Positions 23,841 through 36,327 of a DNA stretch of 64,000 nt are shown in pieces. Source of the stretch: Arachis hypogaea. Taxonomy: Eukaryota; Streptophyta; Magnoliopsida; Fabales; Fabaceae. The stretch covers positions 26,230,890 through 26,294,889 of the forward strand of contig NC_092045.1 of assembly GCF_003086295.3 (NCBI RefSeq), in the 5' to 3' direction. The notes beneath the pieces were generated by a model. The model was not told the origin of the DNA. It saw nothing but the letters and a program-made list of their open reading frames with translations, and searched no databases. Every line of letters starts with the position of its first letter. Position 1 is the first letter of the stretch. The translations under genes were made by a program, and so were the position numbers.

Positions 23841-25051
23841 TGTGCATTGATTACAGAAGGCTCAATACAGCTACCAGAAAGGATCATTTTCCTTTACCAT
23901 TCATAGACCAGATGCTAGAAAGACTAGCAGGTCATGAATACTACTGCTTCCTGGATGGATATTCAGGTTATAATCAAATTGCAGTAGATCCCCAGGATCA
24001 GGAGAAAACGGCATTCACATGCCCATCTGGAGTATTTGCATATAGAAGGATGCCATTTGGCCTGTGCAATGCACCTGCAACCTTTCAAAGGTGCATGCTC
24101 TCAATTTTCTCTGATATGGTGGAAAAATTCCTGGAAGTCTTCATGGATGACTTTTCAGTATTTGGAGACTCATTCAGCTCCTGCCTTAACCATTTAGCAC
24201 TTGTTCTGAAAAGATGCCAAGAGACTAACCTGGTTTTAAACTGGGAAAAATGTCACTTTATGGTGACTGAAGGAATTGTCCTTGGGCACAAAATTTCGAA
24301 CAAGGGGATAGAGGTGGACCAAGCTAAAGTAGAAGTAATTGAAAAATTACCACCACCTGCTAATGTCAAGGCAATCAGAAGCTTTCTGGGGCATGCAGGA
24401 TTCTATAGGAGGTTCATAAAGGATTTTTCAAAAATCGCCAAACCTCTGAGCAACCTACTAGCTGCTGACACGCCATTTATCTTTGATAAAGAGTGTCTGC
24501 AGGCATTTGAGACTCTGAAAGCTAAATTGGTTACTGCACCAATCATCTCTGCACCAGACTGGACATTACCATTTGAATTGATGTGTGATGCCAGTGACCA
24601 TGCAATTGGTGCAGTGTTGGGACAAAGGCATGACAAGCTTCTGCATGTCATTTACTATGCCAGCCGTGTTCTAAATGATGCACAGAAGAATTACACAACC
24701 ACAGAAAAAGAGCTACTTGCAGTGGTCTACGCCATTGACAAATTCAGATCCTATTTAGTAGCATCAAAAGTGATTGTGTATACTGATCATGCTGCTCTTA
24801 AATATCTACTCACAAAGCAGGATTCAAAACCCAGACTCATCAGATGGGTGCTGCTTCTGCAAGAGTTTGATATAGAAATAAGAGACAGAAAAGGGACAGA
24901 AAATCAAGTAGCAGATCATCTGTCCCGAATAGAACCAGTAGAAGGGGCGTCCCCCCTCTCACTGAGATCTCTGAAACCTTTCCGGATGAGCAACTGTTTG
25001 CCATCCAGGAAGTGCCATGGTTTGCAGACATTGCAAACTACAAGGCAGTGA
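23828..25051 (+). pseudogene. Athila reverse transcriptase and RNase H, copy 1
   Basis: The frame carries RT from MCIDYRRLN through [31 protein letters not shown] and the catalytic [11 protein letters not shown], then the RT connection block [17 protein letters not shown]. RNase H follows: [47 protein letters not shown] and [11 protein letters not shown]. These are the expected Asp-Glu-Asp residues of Athila. The frame is offset from gag-protease by the 5-bp insertion near 23837. It runs out of frame into a stop at 25049-25051 after a six-C run at 24951-24956, where a seventh C would keep RNase H and integrase in one frame. Confidence 0.93.
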
Positions 25052-26604
25052 GATTCATACCCAAAGAGTACAGTAGGGTGCAATCAAAGAAATTAATCAC
25101 AGATGCAAAGTACTATCTTTGGGATGAACCATATCTCTTTAAGAGATGTGCAGACGGAGTAATCCGTAGATGTGTGTCTAAAGAAGAAGCACAGAAGATC
25201 CTTTGGCATTGCCATGGATCACAGTATGGAGGACATTTTGGAAGTGAACGAACAGCCACAAGAGTCCTCCAAAGTGGCTTCTACTGGCCTACTCTCTATA
25301 AAGATTCCCGAGCGTTTGTGCTTAACTGTGATAGTTGCCAAAGATCAGGCAACCTGCCTCACAGTTATGCCATGCCTCAACAAGGAATCTTGGAGATTGA
25401 GTTGTTTGATGTATGGGGCATTGACTTCATGGGACCTTTCCCACCATCATACTCAAACACTTATATTCTGGTGGCAGTGGATTATGTATCCAAATGGGTG
25501 GAGGCTATTGCAACACCCACTAATGACACTAAAACAGTGTTAAAATTCCTCCAGAAACATATCTTCAGCAGATTTGGTATCCCTAGAGTATTAATCAGTG
25601 ATGGGGGCACTCATTTCTGCAATAAACAGCTTTACTCTGCTCTGGTACGTTATGGAGTTAGCCACAGGGTAGCTACTCCATATCACCCACAAACTAATGG
25701 ACAAGCTGAAGTCTCAAATAGAGAACTCAAAAGAATCCTGGAACGGACTGTAATTAACCGTAGAAAGGATTGGGCAAGAAGCTTGGATGATGTTCTGTGG
25801 GCATACAGAACAGCATTTAAGACCCCTATAGGGACCTCTCCATACCAGCTTGTGTATGGAAAGGCATGTCACTTGCCAGTGGAACTGGAACACAAGGCCT
25901 ACTGGGCAACCAGATTCCTAAACCTTGATGCCAAGTTAGCTGGAGAAAAACGATTGCTCCAGTTAAATGAGCTAGAGGAATTTAGACTCAATGCTTTCGA
26001 GAATGCAAAAATTTACAAGGAGAAAGCAAAAAGATGGCATGATAAGANNNNNNNNNNNNNNNNNNNNNNNNNNNNNNNNNNNNNNNNNNNNNNNNNNNNN
26101 NNNNNNNNNNNNNNNNNNNNNNNNNNNNNNNNNNNNNNNNNNNNNNNNNNNNNNNNNNNNNNNNNNNNNNNNNNNNNNNNNNNNNNNNNNNNNNNNNNNN
26201 NNNNNNNNNNNNNNNNNNNNNNNNNNNNNNNNNNNNNNNNNNNNNNNNNNNNNNNNNNNNNNNNNNNNNNNNNNNNNNNNNNNNNNNNNNNNNNNNNNNN
26301 NNNNNNNNNNNNNNNNNNNNNNNNNNNNNNNNNNNNNNNNNNNNNNNNNNNNNNNNNNNNNNNNNNNNNNNNNNNNNNNNNNNNNNNNNNNNNNNNNNNN
26401 NNNNNNNNNNNNNNNNNNNNNNNNNNNNNNNNNNNNNNNNNNNNNNNNNNNNNNNNNNNNNNNNNNNNNNNNNNNNNNNNNNNNNNNNNNNNNNNNNNNN
26501 NNNNNNNNNNNNNNNNNNNNNNNNNNNNNNNNNNNNNNNNNNNNNNNAACAAAAGGTTCATTGTTAATGGACAAGAGTCAAACATTATCTTGAAGGCAAC
26601 TTGA
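24957..26604 (+). pseudogene. Athila integrase, copy 1, interrupted by an assembly gap
   Basis: The integrase frame (from about 25012) has the zinc-binding HHCC motif ([11 protein letters not shown]…CDSCQRSGN). The DDE core follows: Asp in [15 protein letters not shown], Asp in [13 protein letters not shown], and Glu in [20 protein letters not shown]. The gap of 500 N (26048-26547) replaces the C-terminal domain. After the gap the frame is shifted, reading GQESNIILKAT in place of the copy-2 ending. Integrase inserts element cDNA into host DNA. The damage at the end may be sequence error rather than mutation. Confidence 0.9.
26048..26547. other. Assembly gap of exactly 500 N
   Basis: All positions are N. 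Copy 2 has only 158 bp (35896-36053) between the same flanking sequences, so the gap size is a placeholder. Confidence 0.99.
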
Positions 26605-26806
26605 GCAAGAATGCTCAAAACTGAGACTTGATTAAGTCAGTAATAGTCCAGCTAAATGACATAAAGAAGCGCTTGCTGGGAGGCAACCCAGCCATCACAA
26701 AATTTTAATTTAAATTTTCGTATTTTTACAGGTATATGTCCAAGTATCTTCAAGGTAAAATAGCAAATGGTTGAAGTCACAGAGTTACAGGGAAATTGGA
26801 AGCTCA

Positions 26807-27133
26807 CTGGCGTGAAAAAGCCAGTAAGAAATGCTTTGGGCGTTAAACGCCCAAAAGAAGCACCCACTGGGCGTTCAACGCCAGTAAGGGTAGCCTTCTG
26901 GGCGTTAAACGCCAGAAAGGAGCATCTTCTGGGCGTTAAACGCCAGAAAGAAGCACCTTCTGGGCGTTTAACGCCAGATTGACAGCATCCTGGGCGTTAG
27001 AAAAACGCCCAGTACAAAGGACTTCCTGGCTTCAACGCCAGAAAAATGCATCAGCTGGGCGTTGAACGCCCAGGAGAAGCAACATTTGGGCGTTAAACGC
27101 CCAAACATGCATCGTTGGGCGTTTAACGCCAGG
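26807..27133 (+). repeat. Dyad array in 3' untranslated region, copy 1 (about eleven units)
   Basis: Eleven units of the CTGGGCGTTNAACGCCCAG type, spaced about 30 bp. Compared with copy 2 there are several single-base losses (for example CTGGCTTCAACG for CTGGCGTTCAACG), so the period appears shorter here than the 31 bp of copy 2. Confidence 0.93.
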
Positions 27134-28616
27134 ATGGTGGGGAGGAGGTAAAATTCGTTTTCTTTATAATTTTTCTAAATTTTTATGTTCAATTCATGAT
27201 TTCTTGCATAAACATGTTTAAAATGTCATCCTTCAATTCCAAATTTTTTTTCTAAGAACCTAATTTCTAAAATCCCTTTTTCAAAAATATCAAATATATC
27301 TTAATTCATAAACCCAAATCTTTTTCCAATCCAAATCTTTTTCAAATCTTTTTCAACTCATCATATCTTTTTTTCGAAAATGCCTCTCCCTCTATTCCTC
27401 TCCTGTCTTTCTTTTGCTTGAGGACAAGCAAACCTCTAAGTTTGGTGTGAGTTGCCATGATCACTGAGCTAAAACTCATCAAGATCATGGCACCTAAGGC
27501 AAGAACAAGAAGAGCAAGGATGTGAACTTAAGGGAGCTGAAGCGTCAGAAATTAATTCTTGAAGGCACCCACAGACTAGAGGAACATCCACTTCCCAAAA
27601 TACAGGTTGTTAAGTTCTAATTCTAGCTTTAACTCTGTGATAGTATTATTATAGGATTTTACCTTAGAAGTTATATAGGAGTAGTATACTTAGCATATCT
27701 ATTTTGATTTTATTTCCAATTAAGCTATAATTTATTTTTCTCATCATCATCAGGCATGAATAAAGTAGTAGATTTTTTTTAGAATAAAGAAGTAATTATA
27801 TTTTCGAGTTCTTAATAATAAAAATTATAATTAATTATATGTGGTGGCAATACTTTTTGTTCTCTGAATGAATGCTTGAACAGTGCATAAATTGTACTTT
27901 GAATTTGATGAATATTGGCTCCTGAAAGGATGAGGAACACGAAAAATATTATTGATGATCTGAAAATCATGAAATTGTTCTTGAAGCAAGAAAAAGCAGT
28001 CAAAAAAAAAAACAAGCCATGGGCACTAGCCAAGAGTAAAAAGGATCCAAGGCTTTGAGCATCAATGGATAGGAGGGCCCAAGGAAATAAAATCCAGGCC
28101 TAAGCAGCTAAACCAAGCTGTCCCTAACCATGTGCTTGTGCATGCAGGTCCAAGTGAAAAGCTTGAGACTGAGTGGTTAAAGTCGTGATCCAAAGCAAAA
28201 GAGTGTGCTTAAGAGCTCTGGACACCACTGACTGGGGACTTTAGCAAAGCTGAGTCATAATCTGAAAAGGTTCACCCAGTTATGTGTCTGTGGCATTTAT
28301 GTATCCGGTGGTAATACTGGAAGACAAAGTGCTTAGGGCCACGGCCAAGACTCATAAAATAACTGTGTTCAAGAATCAACATACTACACTAGGAGAGTCA
28401 ATAATACTATCTAAATTCTGAGTTCCTAAGGATGCCAATCATTCTGAAATTTAAAGATACAGGGAGATGCCAAAACTGTTCAGAGACAAAAAGCTACAAG
28501 CCCCGCTCATCTAATAAGAATCTGAGCTTCATTTAAAACTCGAGAATATTATTACTCCTTTATTTCTATTAAAACCTATTTTATTTATCTAGTTGCTTGA
28601 GGACAAGCAACAGTTT
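27134..28616 (+). other. 3' non-coding internal region of Athila copy 1
   Basis: No open frame of note. It includes a hairpin-capable TTGCTTGAGGACAAGCAA (27414-27431) followed by AAGTTTGGTGT at 27438. The same pair recurs at the polypurine tract before LTR 2. The rest shows no motif that I recognise. Confidence 0.75.
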
Positions 28617-28629
28617 AAGTTTGGTGTTG
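28617..28629 (+). promoter_or_regulatory. Polypurine-tract end before LTR 2
   Basis: AAGTTTGGTGTTG directly precedes TGATGAGCGG. The preceding TTGCTTGAGGACAAGCAA can form a 7-bp stem. This layout is typical of Athila 3' ends. Confidence 0.75.
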
Positions 28630-30153
28630 TGATGAGCGGATATTTTGTACGCTTTTTGGGGGTAATTTCATGTAGATTTTAGCATGTTTTAGTAATTTTT
28701 AGTAAAATAATATTAGTTTTTAGCAAAAATCATATTTCTGGACTTTACTATGAGTTTGTGTGTTTTTTTGATTTCAGGTATTTTCTGGCTGAAATTGAGG
28801 GAGCTGAGCAAAAATCTGACTTAGGCTGAAAAAGGACTGCTGATGTTGTTGGATCCTGACCTCCCTGCACTCGAAATGGATTTTTTGGAGCTACAGGAGT
28901 CCAATTGGCGCGCTCTCAACGGCGTTGGAAAGTAGACATCCAGGGCTTTCCAGCAATATATAATAGTCCATACTTTGCGCAAGGATAGACGACGTAACTT
29001 GGCGTTAAACACCAAGTTCATGCTGCTGTCTGGAGTTAAACGCCAGAAAAACGTCATGATCCGGAGTTGAACGCCCAAAACACGTCATAACCTGGAGTTT
29101 AACGCCAAGAAAGGCCTCTACACGTGGAAAGCTTTAGTCTCAGCCCCAGCACACACCAAGTGGGCCCCAGAAGTGGATTTCTGCACCAATTATCTTAGTT
29201 TATTCATTTTCTGTAAACCTAGGTTACTAGTTTACTATTTAAACAACTTTTACAGACATTCCTTGTACCTCATGACATTTTCAGATCTGAATTTTATACA
29301 CTTTGACGGCATGAGTCTCTAAACTCCATTGTTGGGGGTGAGGAGCTCTGCAGCGTCTCGATGAATTAATGCAATTGTTTCTATTTCTCCATTCAAACGT
29401 GTGTGTTCCTATCCAAGATGTTCATTCGCGCTTAATTGTGAAGAAGGTGATGATCCGTGACACTCATCACCTTCCTCAATCCATGAACGTGTGCCTGACA
29501 ACCACCTCCGTTCTACATCAGATTGAATGAGTTCTCTTAGATTCTTTAACAGAATCTTCGTGGTATAAGCTAGATTGATGGCGGCATTCATGAGAATCCG
29601 GAAAGTCTAAACATTGTCCGTGGTATTCCGAGTAGGATTCTGGGATTGAATGACTGTGACGAGCTTCAAACTCCTGAAGGCTGGGCGTTAGTGACAGACG
29701 CAAAAGAATCAATGGATTCTATTCCAACCTGATTGAGAACCGACAGATGATTAGCCGTGCTGTGACAGAGCATAGGAACGTTTTCACTGAGAGGATGGGA
29801 AGTAGCCACTGACAATGGTGACGCCCTACATACAGCTTGCCATGGAGGAACTTGCACTTTTCCATGGATGGAATATTACATTACAGGAATAAATCAAACA
29901 AAGCATCTCCAAAACTCCAACACATTCTCCATTACTGCACAACAAGTAACGCTGTTATTCTCTTTTATTTTTATAATCAAACCTAGTAATTTCATTAAAT
30001 CCTTATTGGCTTCCTGACTAAGATTAATAAAATAAACATTGATTGCTTCAAACCAATAATCTCCGTGGGATCGACCCTTACTCACGTAAGGTATTACTTG
30101 GACGACCCAGTGCACTTGCTGGTTAGTTGTGCGAATCACAAATTCGTGCACCA
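28630..30153 (+). repeat. LTR 2 (shared middle LTR) of the Athila dimer
   Basis: 1,524 bp, seven shorter than LTRs 1 and 3 through scattered one- and two-base losses (for example AGTAATTT for AGCTAATTT near 28691, and TTTAACAG for TTTAATCAG near 29546). At diagnostic substitutions it groups with LTR 3 against LTR 1. Confidence 0.94.
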
Positions 30154-30159
30154 AGTTTT

Positions 30160-30177
30160 TGGCGCCGTTGCCGGGGA
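30160..30177 (+). promoter_or_regulatory. Primer binding site, tRNA-Asp, copy 2
   Basis: TGGCGCCGTTGCCGGGGA, six bases after LTR 2, identical to copy 1. Confidence 0.92.
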
Positions 30178-31126
30178 TTGTTGAGTTTGAACAATTGAAG
30201 GCTTATTTTATTTCTTAGATTAGGAATATAGTATTGATGTTACAGAGTCATTAAATCTGAGTCCTTTATTCCTTTTCAAAAATATTTTTCAAAAATATTA
30301 TTTTTCTTTAGTAATTGTTAATTCTTCGTGAGTCTAGTGTCTTGTTCTAAGTTTGGTGTCAATTGCATCTTTTATATTTTTCTTTGAAATTTTCGTGTGA
30401 GTGTCCTTTGTTTTTCCTTAATCTTCAAGTTGTTCTTGTCTATTTTTCTTGTTTGATCTTTAATTTTTCTTGTTCTGAGTCTTTTCTTGTTTTTCTTGTG
30501 CTTTTTCAAAACAATTGTTATATTTGCTGCCCATTTGGCTAGAATAGAAGGGTCATATTCTTGATAAGGGAGCACCAATACTTTTGAAAATCTTTTTCAA
30601 AAATAATTTTTCTTGATTTAATCTAGTGCCAAACTCTAAGTTTGGTGTTTTCTTGTTAATCTTTTTACAATTTTCGAAAATTTATTTTGATTTTCTAAAA
30701 ATTTTAAGTTTGGTGTTTTTTCTTTTGTTCTTGGTGTTCTTGTGAATCTTCAAGGTGTTCTTGAGTTTTTCTTGTGTCTTGATCTTAAAATTTTTAAGTT
30801 TGGTGTTCCTTGGTGTTTTCCCTCAAAAATTTTCGAAAATAAGGAGCACTAGATCTAAAAATTTTAAGTCTTGTGTCTTTTGTGTGCTTTTCTCTTTCAT
30901 CATAAAATTCAAATTCAAAAATTTTATATTTTCTAACTACTTTTTCGAAATTTTTCTTAAAATTTTTAGATTTTAATTTCATTTCTTTTCGAAAAAAAAA
31001 ATTTTCTAAAAAAAAAAAATTTTAAATAAATATATTTTTAACTTCTTTTTATATATTCCATTTTTATTTATTCCACTACTATAAAATAAATAATAGCAAC
31101 ATACATATCATCTCTTTTATTCCATT
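30178..31126 (+). other. Leader of Athila copy 2
   Basis: Non-coding leader matching 20325-21272, with the same repeated AAGTTTGGTGT motifs and small homopolymer length differences. Confidence 0.8.
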
Positions 31127-33658
31127 ATGGAATTAAATGGGAATGATCAGTCCAAGAGGACTCTGGGGTCATATGCTAACCCCACTACTGCTTCATATGG
31201 GAGTAGTATCTGCATACCCTCCATTGGAGTTAGTAGCTTTGAGCTGAATCCTCAGCTCATTATCATGGTGCAGCAAAACTGCCAGTACTCTGGTCTTCCA
31301 CATGAAGAACCTACAGAATTTCTGGCACAATTTCTGCAAATTGCTGATACAGTACATGATAAGGAAGTAGATCAGGATGTCTACAGATTATTACTATTTC
31401 CATTTGCTGTAAAAGATCAAGCTAAGAGGTGGTTAAATAACCAGCCTAAGAACAGCATAAAAACATGGAAACAGCTGTCAGAAAAATTCCTGAATCACTA
31501 TTTCCCTCCAAAACGGATGACACAGCTAAGGCTAAGCATCCAAGGCTTCAAACAAGGAGATAATGAATCCCTTTATGATGCCTGGGAGAGATACAGAGAG
31601 ATGCTAAGAAAATGCCCCTCTGAAATGTTTTCAGAATGGGTGCAATTAGACATCTTCTATTATGGGCTTACAGAAAAAGCTCAGATTTCTCTAGACCACT
31701 CAGCTGGTGGATCTATACATATGAGAAAAACAATTGAAGAAGCTCAAGAGCTTATTGATACAGTTGCCAGAAATCAGCATCTGTATCTAAACAGTGAATC
31801 TTCTATGAAAGAAGAAGCTAAAACAGTAACTGCGGAACTCAGTCCGGTGGATCAGGCTAATGAATTTAATCAGCAATTAGACTTTCTAACTCAGCAGCTA
31901 GCCGAATTCCAGGAAATACTACAGGAAACAAGAATGGCTAACAGGAATATGGAAGTGCAATTAAAACAGACAGAAAAGCAACTGTCAAAACAAATAGCAG
32001 ATGAATGCCAAGCAGTTCAATTAAGAAGTGGGAAAACATTAAATACCTCACTTCAAAGCAGCAGGAAGCCAAGAAATGAACAGATATCTACTCAAAATCC
32101 CTCTGAGGACAATCAGAGCCCAGAGAGGAATGAAGCTGGCGCTGAACGCCCAGCCCATGCTCATTCCTGGCGTTCAACGCCAGAAACAAGCATGGATCTG
32201 GCGTTGAACGCCCAAAAAGAACATGGTTCTGGCGTTCAAACACCAGTAACAAGCAAGGAGGTGGCGTTTAACGCCACTCCAGCTTCCACACCTGGCATTC
32301 AAATGCCAGTGGGTGATCAGGCACATACAAGTACTGATAACAATCCTTCTAAAAAGGCTCCCCAACCCACTTCTGTAGGTAATAAACCTGCAGCAACTAA
32401 GGTTGAGGAATACAAAGCCAAAATGCCTTATCCTCAAAAACTCCGCCAAGCGGAACAGGATAAGCAATTTGCCCGCTTTGCAGACTATCTCAGGACTCTT
32501 GAAATAAAGATTCCGTTTGCAGAAGCACTTGAGCAAATACCATCTTATGCTAAGTTCATGAAAGAGATCTTAAGTCATAAGAAGGATTGGAGGGAAACTG
32601 AAAAAGTTTACCTCACTGAAGAATGCAGTGCAGTCATTCTGAAAAGCTTACCTGAGAAGCTTAAAGATCCTGGGAGCTTTATGATACCATGCACTTTAGA
32701 GGGTGCTTGTACCAAGCAAGCTTTATGTGATCTTGGGGCAAGTATCAACCTAATACCTGCATCTACTATCAGAAAGCTTGGTTTGACTGAAGAGATCAAA
32801 CCAACCAGGATATGTCTTCAACTTGCTGATGGCTCCATTAAATACCCATCAGGCGTGATTGAAGACATGATTGTCAAGGTTGGGCCATTTGCCTTTCCTA
32901 CTGACTTTGTGGTGCTGGAAATGGAGGAGCACAAGAGTGCAACTCTCATTCTAGGAAGACCTTTCCTAGCAACTGGCCGAACCCTCATTGACGTCCAAAA
33001 AGGGGAAGTAACCTTGAGAGTCAATGAGGAGGAGTTCAAGTTGAATGTTGTCAAAGCCATGCAACATCCAGACACCCCAAATGACTGCATGAGTGTTGAT
33101 ATTATTGACTCTCTGGTAAGAGAGGTCAATATGGCTGAGAGTCTCGAATCAGAGCTAGAGGACATCTTTAAAGATGTTCAGCCTGATTTGGAGGAATCAG
33201 AGAAGATAATAGAACCTCTGAAAATCCCTCAAGAAGAGGAGAAACCTCCAAAACCCGAGCTCAAACCATTACCACCATCCCTGAAATATGCATTTCTGGG
33301 AGAAGGTGATACCTTTCCTGTAATTATAAGCTCTACCTTAGAGCCACAGGAAGAGGAAGCACTAATTCAAGTGTTAAGGACACACAAGACAGCTCTTGGG
33401 TGGTCCATCAGTGATCTTAAGGGCATTAGCCCAGCCAGATGCATGCACAAGATCTTACTGGAGGATGACGCCAAACCAGTGGTCCAACCACAAAGGCGGC
33501 TGAATCCAGCTATGAAAGAAGTGGTGCAGAAAGAGGTCACTAAATTACTAGAGGCTGGGATTATTTATCCTAATTCTGACAGCCCCTGGGTAAGCCCTGT
33601 CCAAGTCGTCCCTAAGAAGGGAGGCATGACAGTAATTCATAATGAAAAAAAGAACTAG
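31127..33658 (+). pseudogene. Athila gag-protease open frame, copy 2
   Basis: An 843-codon frame from the ATG at 31127, nearly identical to copy 1 (a few substitutions, such as Phe-Leu for Asn-Leu after EEPTE and Ser for Leu in SEMFSEW). Gag capsid, coiled coil, dyad-encoded low-complexity segment (32136-32309), protease (CDLGASINLIP; LILGRPFLATG) and the start of RT follow in order. The frame ends at a TAG at 33656-33658 because one T present in copy 1 (AAATGAAC) is missing (AAAGAAC). Copy 1 is instead broken by an unrelated 5-bp insertion about 40 bp further on, so the two copies carry different lesions. Confidence 0.93.
32136..32309 (+). repeat. Dyad array inside gag, copy 2 (six units)
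   Basis: Same six 31-32 bp units as in copy 1, at the equivalent gag position, without change in spacing. Confidence 0.93.
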
Positions 33659-33687
33659 TTCCTACACGGACAGTTACAGGGTGGCGT

Positions 33688-34899
33688 ATGTGCATTGATT
33701 ACAGAAGGCTCAATACAGCTACCAGAAAGGATCATTTTCCTTTACCATTCATAGACCAGATGCTAGAAAGACTAGCAGGTCATGAATACTACTGCTTCCT
33801 GGATGGATATTCAGGTTATAATCAAATTGCAGTAGATCCCCAGGATCAGGAGAAAACGGCATTCACATGCCCATCTGGAGTATTTGCATACAGAAGGATG
33901 CCATTTGGCCTGTGCAATGCACCTGCAACCTTTCAGAGGTGCATGCTCTCAATTTTCTCTGATATGGTGGAAAAATTCCTGGAAGTCTTCATGGATGACT
34001 TTTCAGTATTTGGAGACTCATTCAGCTCCTGCCTTAACCATTTAGCACTTGTTCTGAAAAGATGCCAAGAGACTAACCTGGTTTTAAACTGGGAAAAATG
34101 TCACTTTATGGTGACTGAAGGAATTGTCCTTGGGCACAAAATTTCGAACAAGGGGATAGAGGTGGACCAAGCTAAAGTAGAAGTAATTGAAAAATTACCA
34201 CCACCTGCTAATGTCAAGGCAATCAGAAGCTTTCTGGGGCATGCAGGATTCTATAGGAGGTTCATAAAGGATTTTTCAAAAATCGCCAAACCTCTGAGCA
34301 ACCTGCTAGCTGCTGACACGCCATTTATCTTTGATAAAGAGTGTCTGCAGGCATTTGAGACTCTGAAAGCTAAATTGGTTACTGCACCAATCATCTCTGC
34401 ACCAGACTGGACATTACCATTTGAATTGATGTGTGATGCCAGTGACCATGCAATTGGTGCAGTGTTGGGACAAAGGCATGACAAGCTTCTGCATGTCATT
34501 TACTATGCCAGCCGTGTTCTAAATGATGCACAGAAGAATTACACAACCACAGAAAAAGAGCTACTTGCAGTGGTCTACGCCATTGACAAATTCAGATCCT
34601 ATTTAGTAGCATCAAAAGTGATTGTGTATACTGATCATGCTGCTCTTAAATATCTACTCACAAAGCAGGATTCAAAACCCAGACTCATCAGATGGGTGCT
34701 GCTTCTGCAAGAGTTTGATATAGAAATAAGAGACAGAAAAGGGACAGAAAATCAAGTAGCAGATCATCTGTCCCGAATAGAACCAGTAGAAGGGGCGTCC
34801 CCCCTCTCACTGAGATCTCTGAAACCTTTCCGGATGAGCAACTGTTTGCCATCCAGGAAGTGCCATGGTTTGCAGACATTGCAAACTACAAGGCAGTGA
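33688..34899 (+). pseudogene. Athila reverse transcriptase and RNase H, copy 2
   Basis: The frame starts within RT at MCIDYRRLN and contains all motifs listed for copy 1, including [11 protein letters not shown] and the RNase H residues in [15 protein letters not shown] and [11 protein letters not shown]. Upstream it is offset from gag-protease by the single-base loss near 33651. Downstream it shares with copy 1 the six-C run (about 34799-34804) that throws RNase H out of frame with integrase, so that lesion predates separation of the copies. Confidence 0.93.
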
Positions 34900-36143
34900 G
34901 ATTCATACCCAAAGAGTACAGTAGGGTGCAATCAAAGAAATTAATCACAGATGCAAAGTACTATCTTTGGGATGAACCATATCTCTTTAAGAGATGTGCA
35001 GACGGAGTAATCCGTAGATGTGTGTCTAAAGAAGAAGCACAGAAGATCCTTTGGAATTGCCATGGATCACAGTATGGAGGACATTTTAGAAGTGAACGAA
35101 CAGCCACAAGAGTCCTCCAAAGTGGCTTCTACTGGCCTACTATCTATAAAGATTCCCGAGCGTTTGTGCTTAACTGTGATAGTTGCCAAAGATCAGGCAA
35201 CCTGCCTCACAGTTATGCCATGCCTCAACAAGGAATCTTGGAGATTGAGTTGTTTGATGTATGGGGCATTGACTTCATGGGACCTTTCCCACCATCATAC
35301 TCAAACACTTATATTCTGGTGGCAGTGGATTATGTATCCAAATGGGTGGAGGCTATTGCAACACCCACTAATGACACTAAAACAGTGTTAAAATTCCTCC
35401 AGAAACATATCTTCAGCAGATTTGGTATCCCTAGAGTATTAATCAGTGATGGGGGCACTCATTTCTGCAATAAACAGCTTTACTCTGCTCTGGTACGTTA
35501 TGGAGTTAGCCACAGGGTAGCTACTCCATATCACCCACAAACTAATGGACAAGCTGAAGTCTCAAATAGAGAACTCAAAAGAATCCTGGAACGGACTGTA
35601 ATTAACCGTAGAAAGGATTGGGCAAGAAGCTTGGATGATGCTCTGTGGGCATACAGAACAGCATTTAAGACCCCTATAGGGACCTCTCCATACCAGCTTG
35701 TGTATGGAAAGGCATGTCACTTGCCAGTGGAACTGGAACACAAGGCCTACTGGGCAACCAGATTCCTAAACCTTGATGCCAAGTTAGCTGGAGAAAAACG
35801 ATTGCTCCAGTTAAATGAGCTAGAGGAATTTAGACTCAATGCTTTCGAGAATGCAAAAATTTACAAGGAGAAAGCAAAAAGATGGCATGATAAGAAATTG
35901 TCATCCAGAGTCTTTGAGCCAGGGCAGAAAGTTCTGCTATTCAATTCTAGGCTCAAATTATTCCCTGGGAAATTAAAATCCCGGTGGAGAGGTCCATATG
36001 TAATTACAAGTGTATCACCATATGGATACGTAGAGCTTCAGGATAATGAATCTAACAAAAGGTTCATTGTTAATGGACAGAGAGTTAAACATTATCTTGA
36101 AGGCAACTTCGAGCAAGAATGCTCAAAACTGAGACTTGATTAG
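34860..36143 (+). pseudogene. Athila integrase, copy 2, with complete C-terminus
   Basis: A 427-codon frame beginning [19 protein letters not shown] zinc domain ([10 protein letters not shown]…CDSCQRSGN), then a complete DDE core: Asp in GIDFMGPF, Asp in [10 protein letters not shown], Glu in [14 protein letters not shown]. The C-terminal domain is intact ([39 protein letters not shown]) and ends ECSKLRLD. This is the best-preserved domain of the dimer. It lacks its own start because in an intact element it is released from the polyprotein; here the frame is detached from RNase H by the C-run lesion. Confidence 0.92.
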
Positions 36144-36327
36144 AGCTCAGTGGTAGTCCAGCTAAAGACAATAAAGAAGCGCTTGCTGGGAGGCAACCCA
36201 GCCATTTACAAAGTTTATTTACTAATTAAATAAATTTTCTTTTTTTACAGGTATGAGTCCAAGTATCTTCAAAGGTGAAATAGCAAATGGTTGAAGTCAC
36301 AGAGTTACAGGGAAATTTGGAAGCTCA

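Noticed and set aside
24945..24965. Programmed ribosomal frameshift at the C run
   Set aside because: A simple one-base loss inherited by both copies explains it; without family comparison there is no support for recoding.
25972..26618. Open frames of about 200 codons around the gap
   Set aside because: They consist mostly of N and are artefacts of translating the gap.
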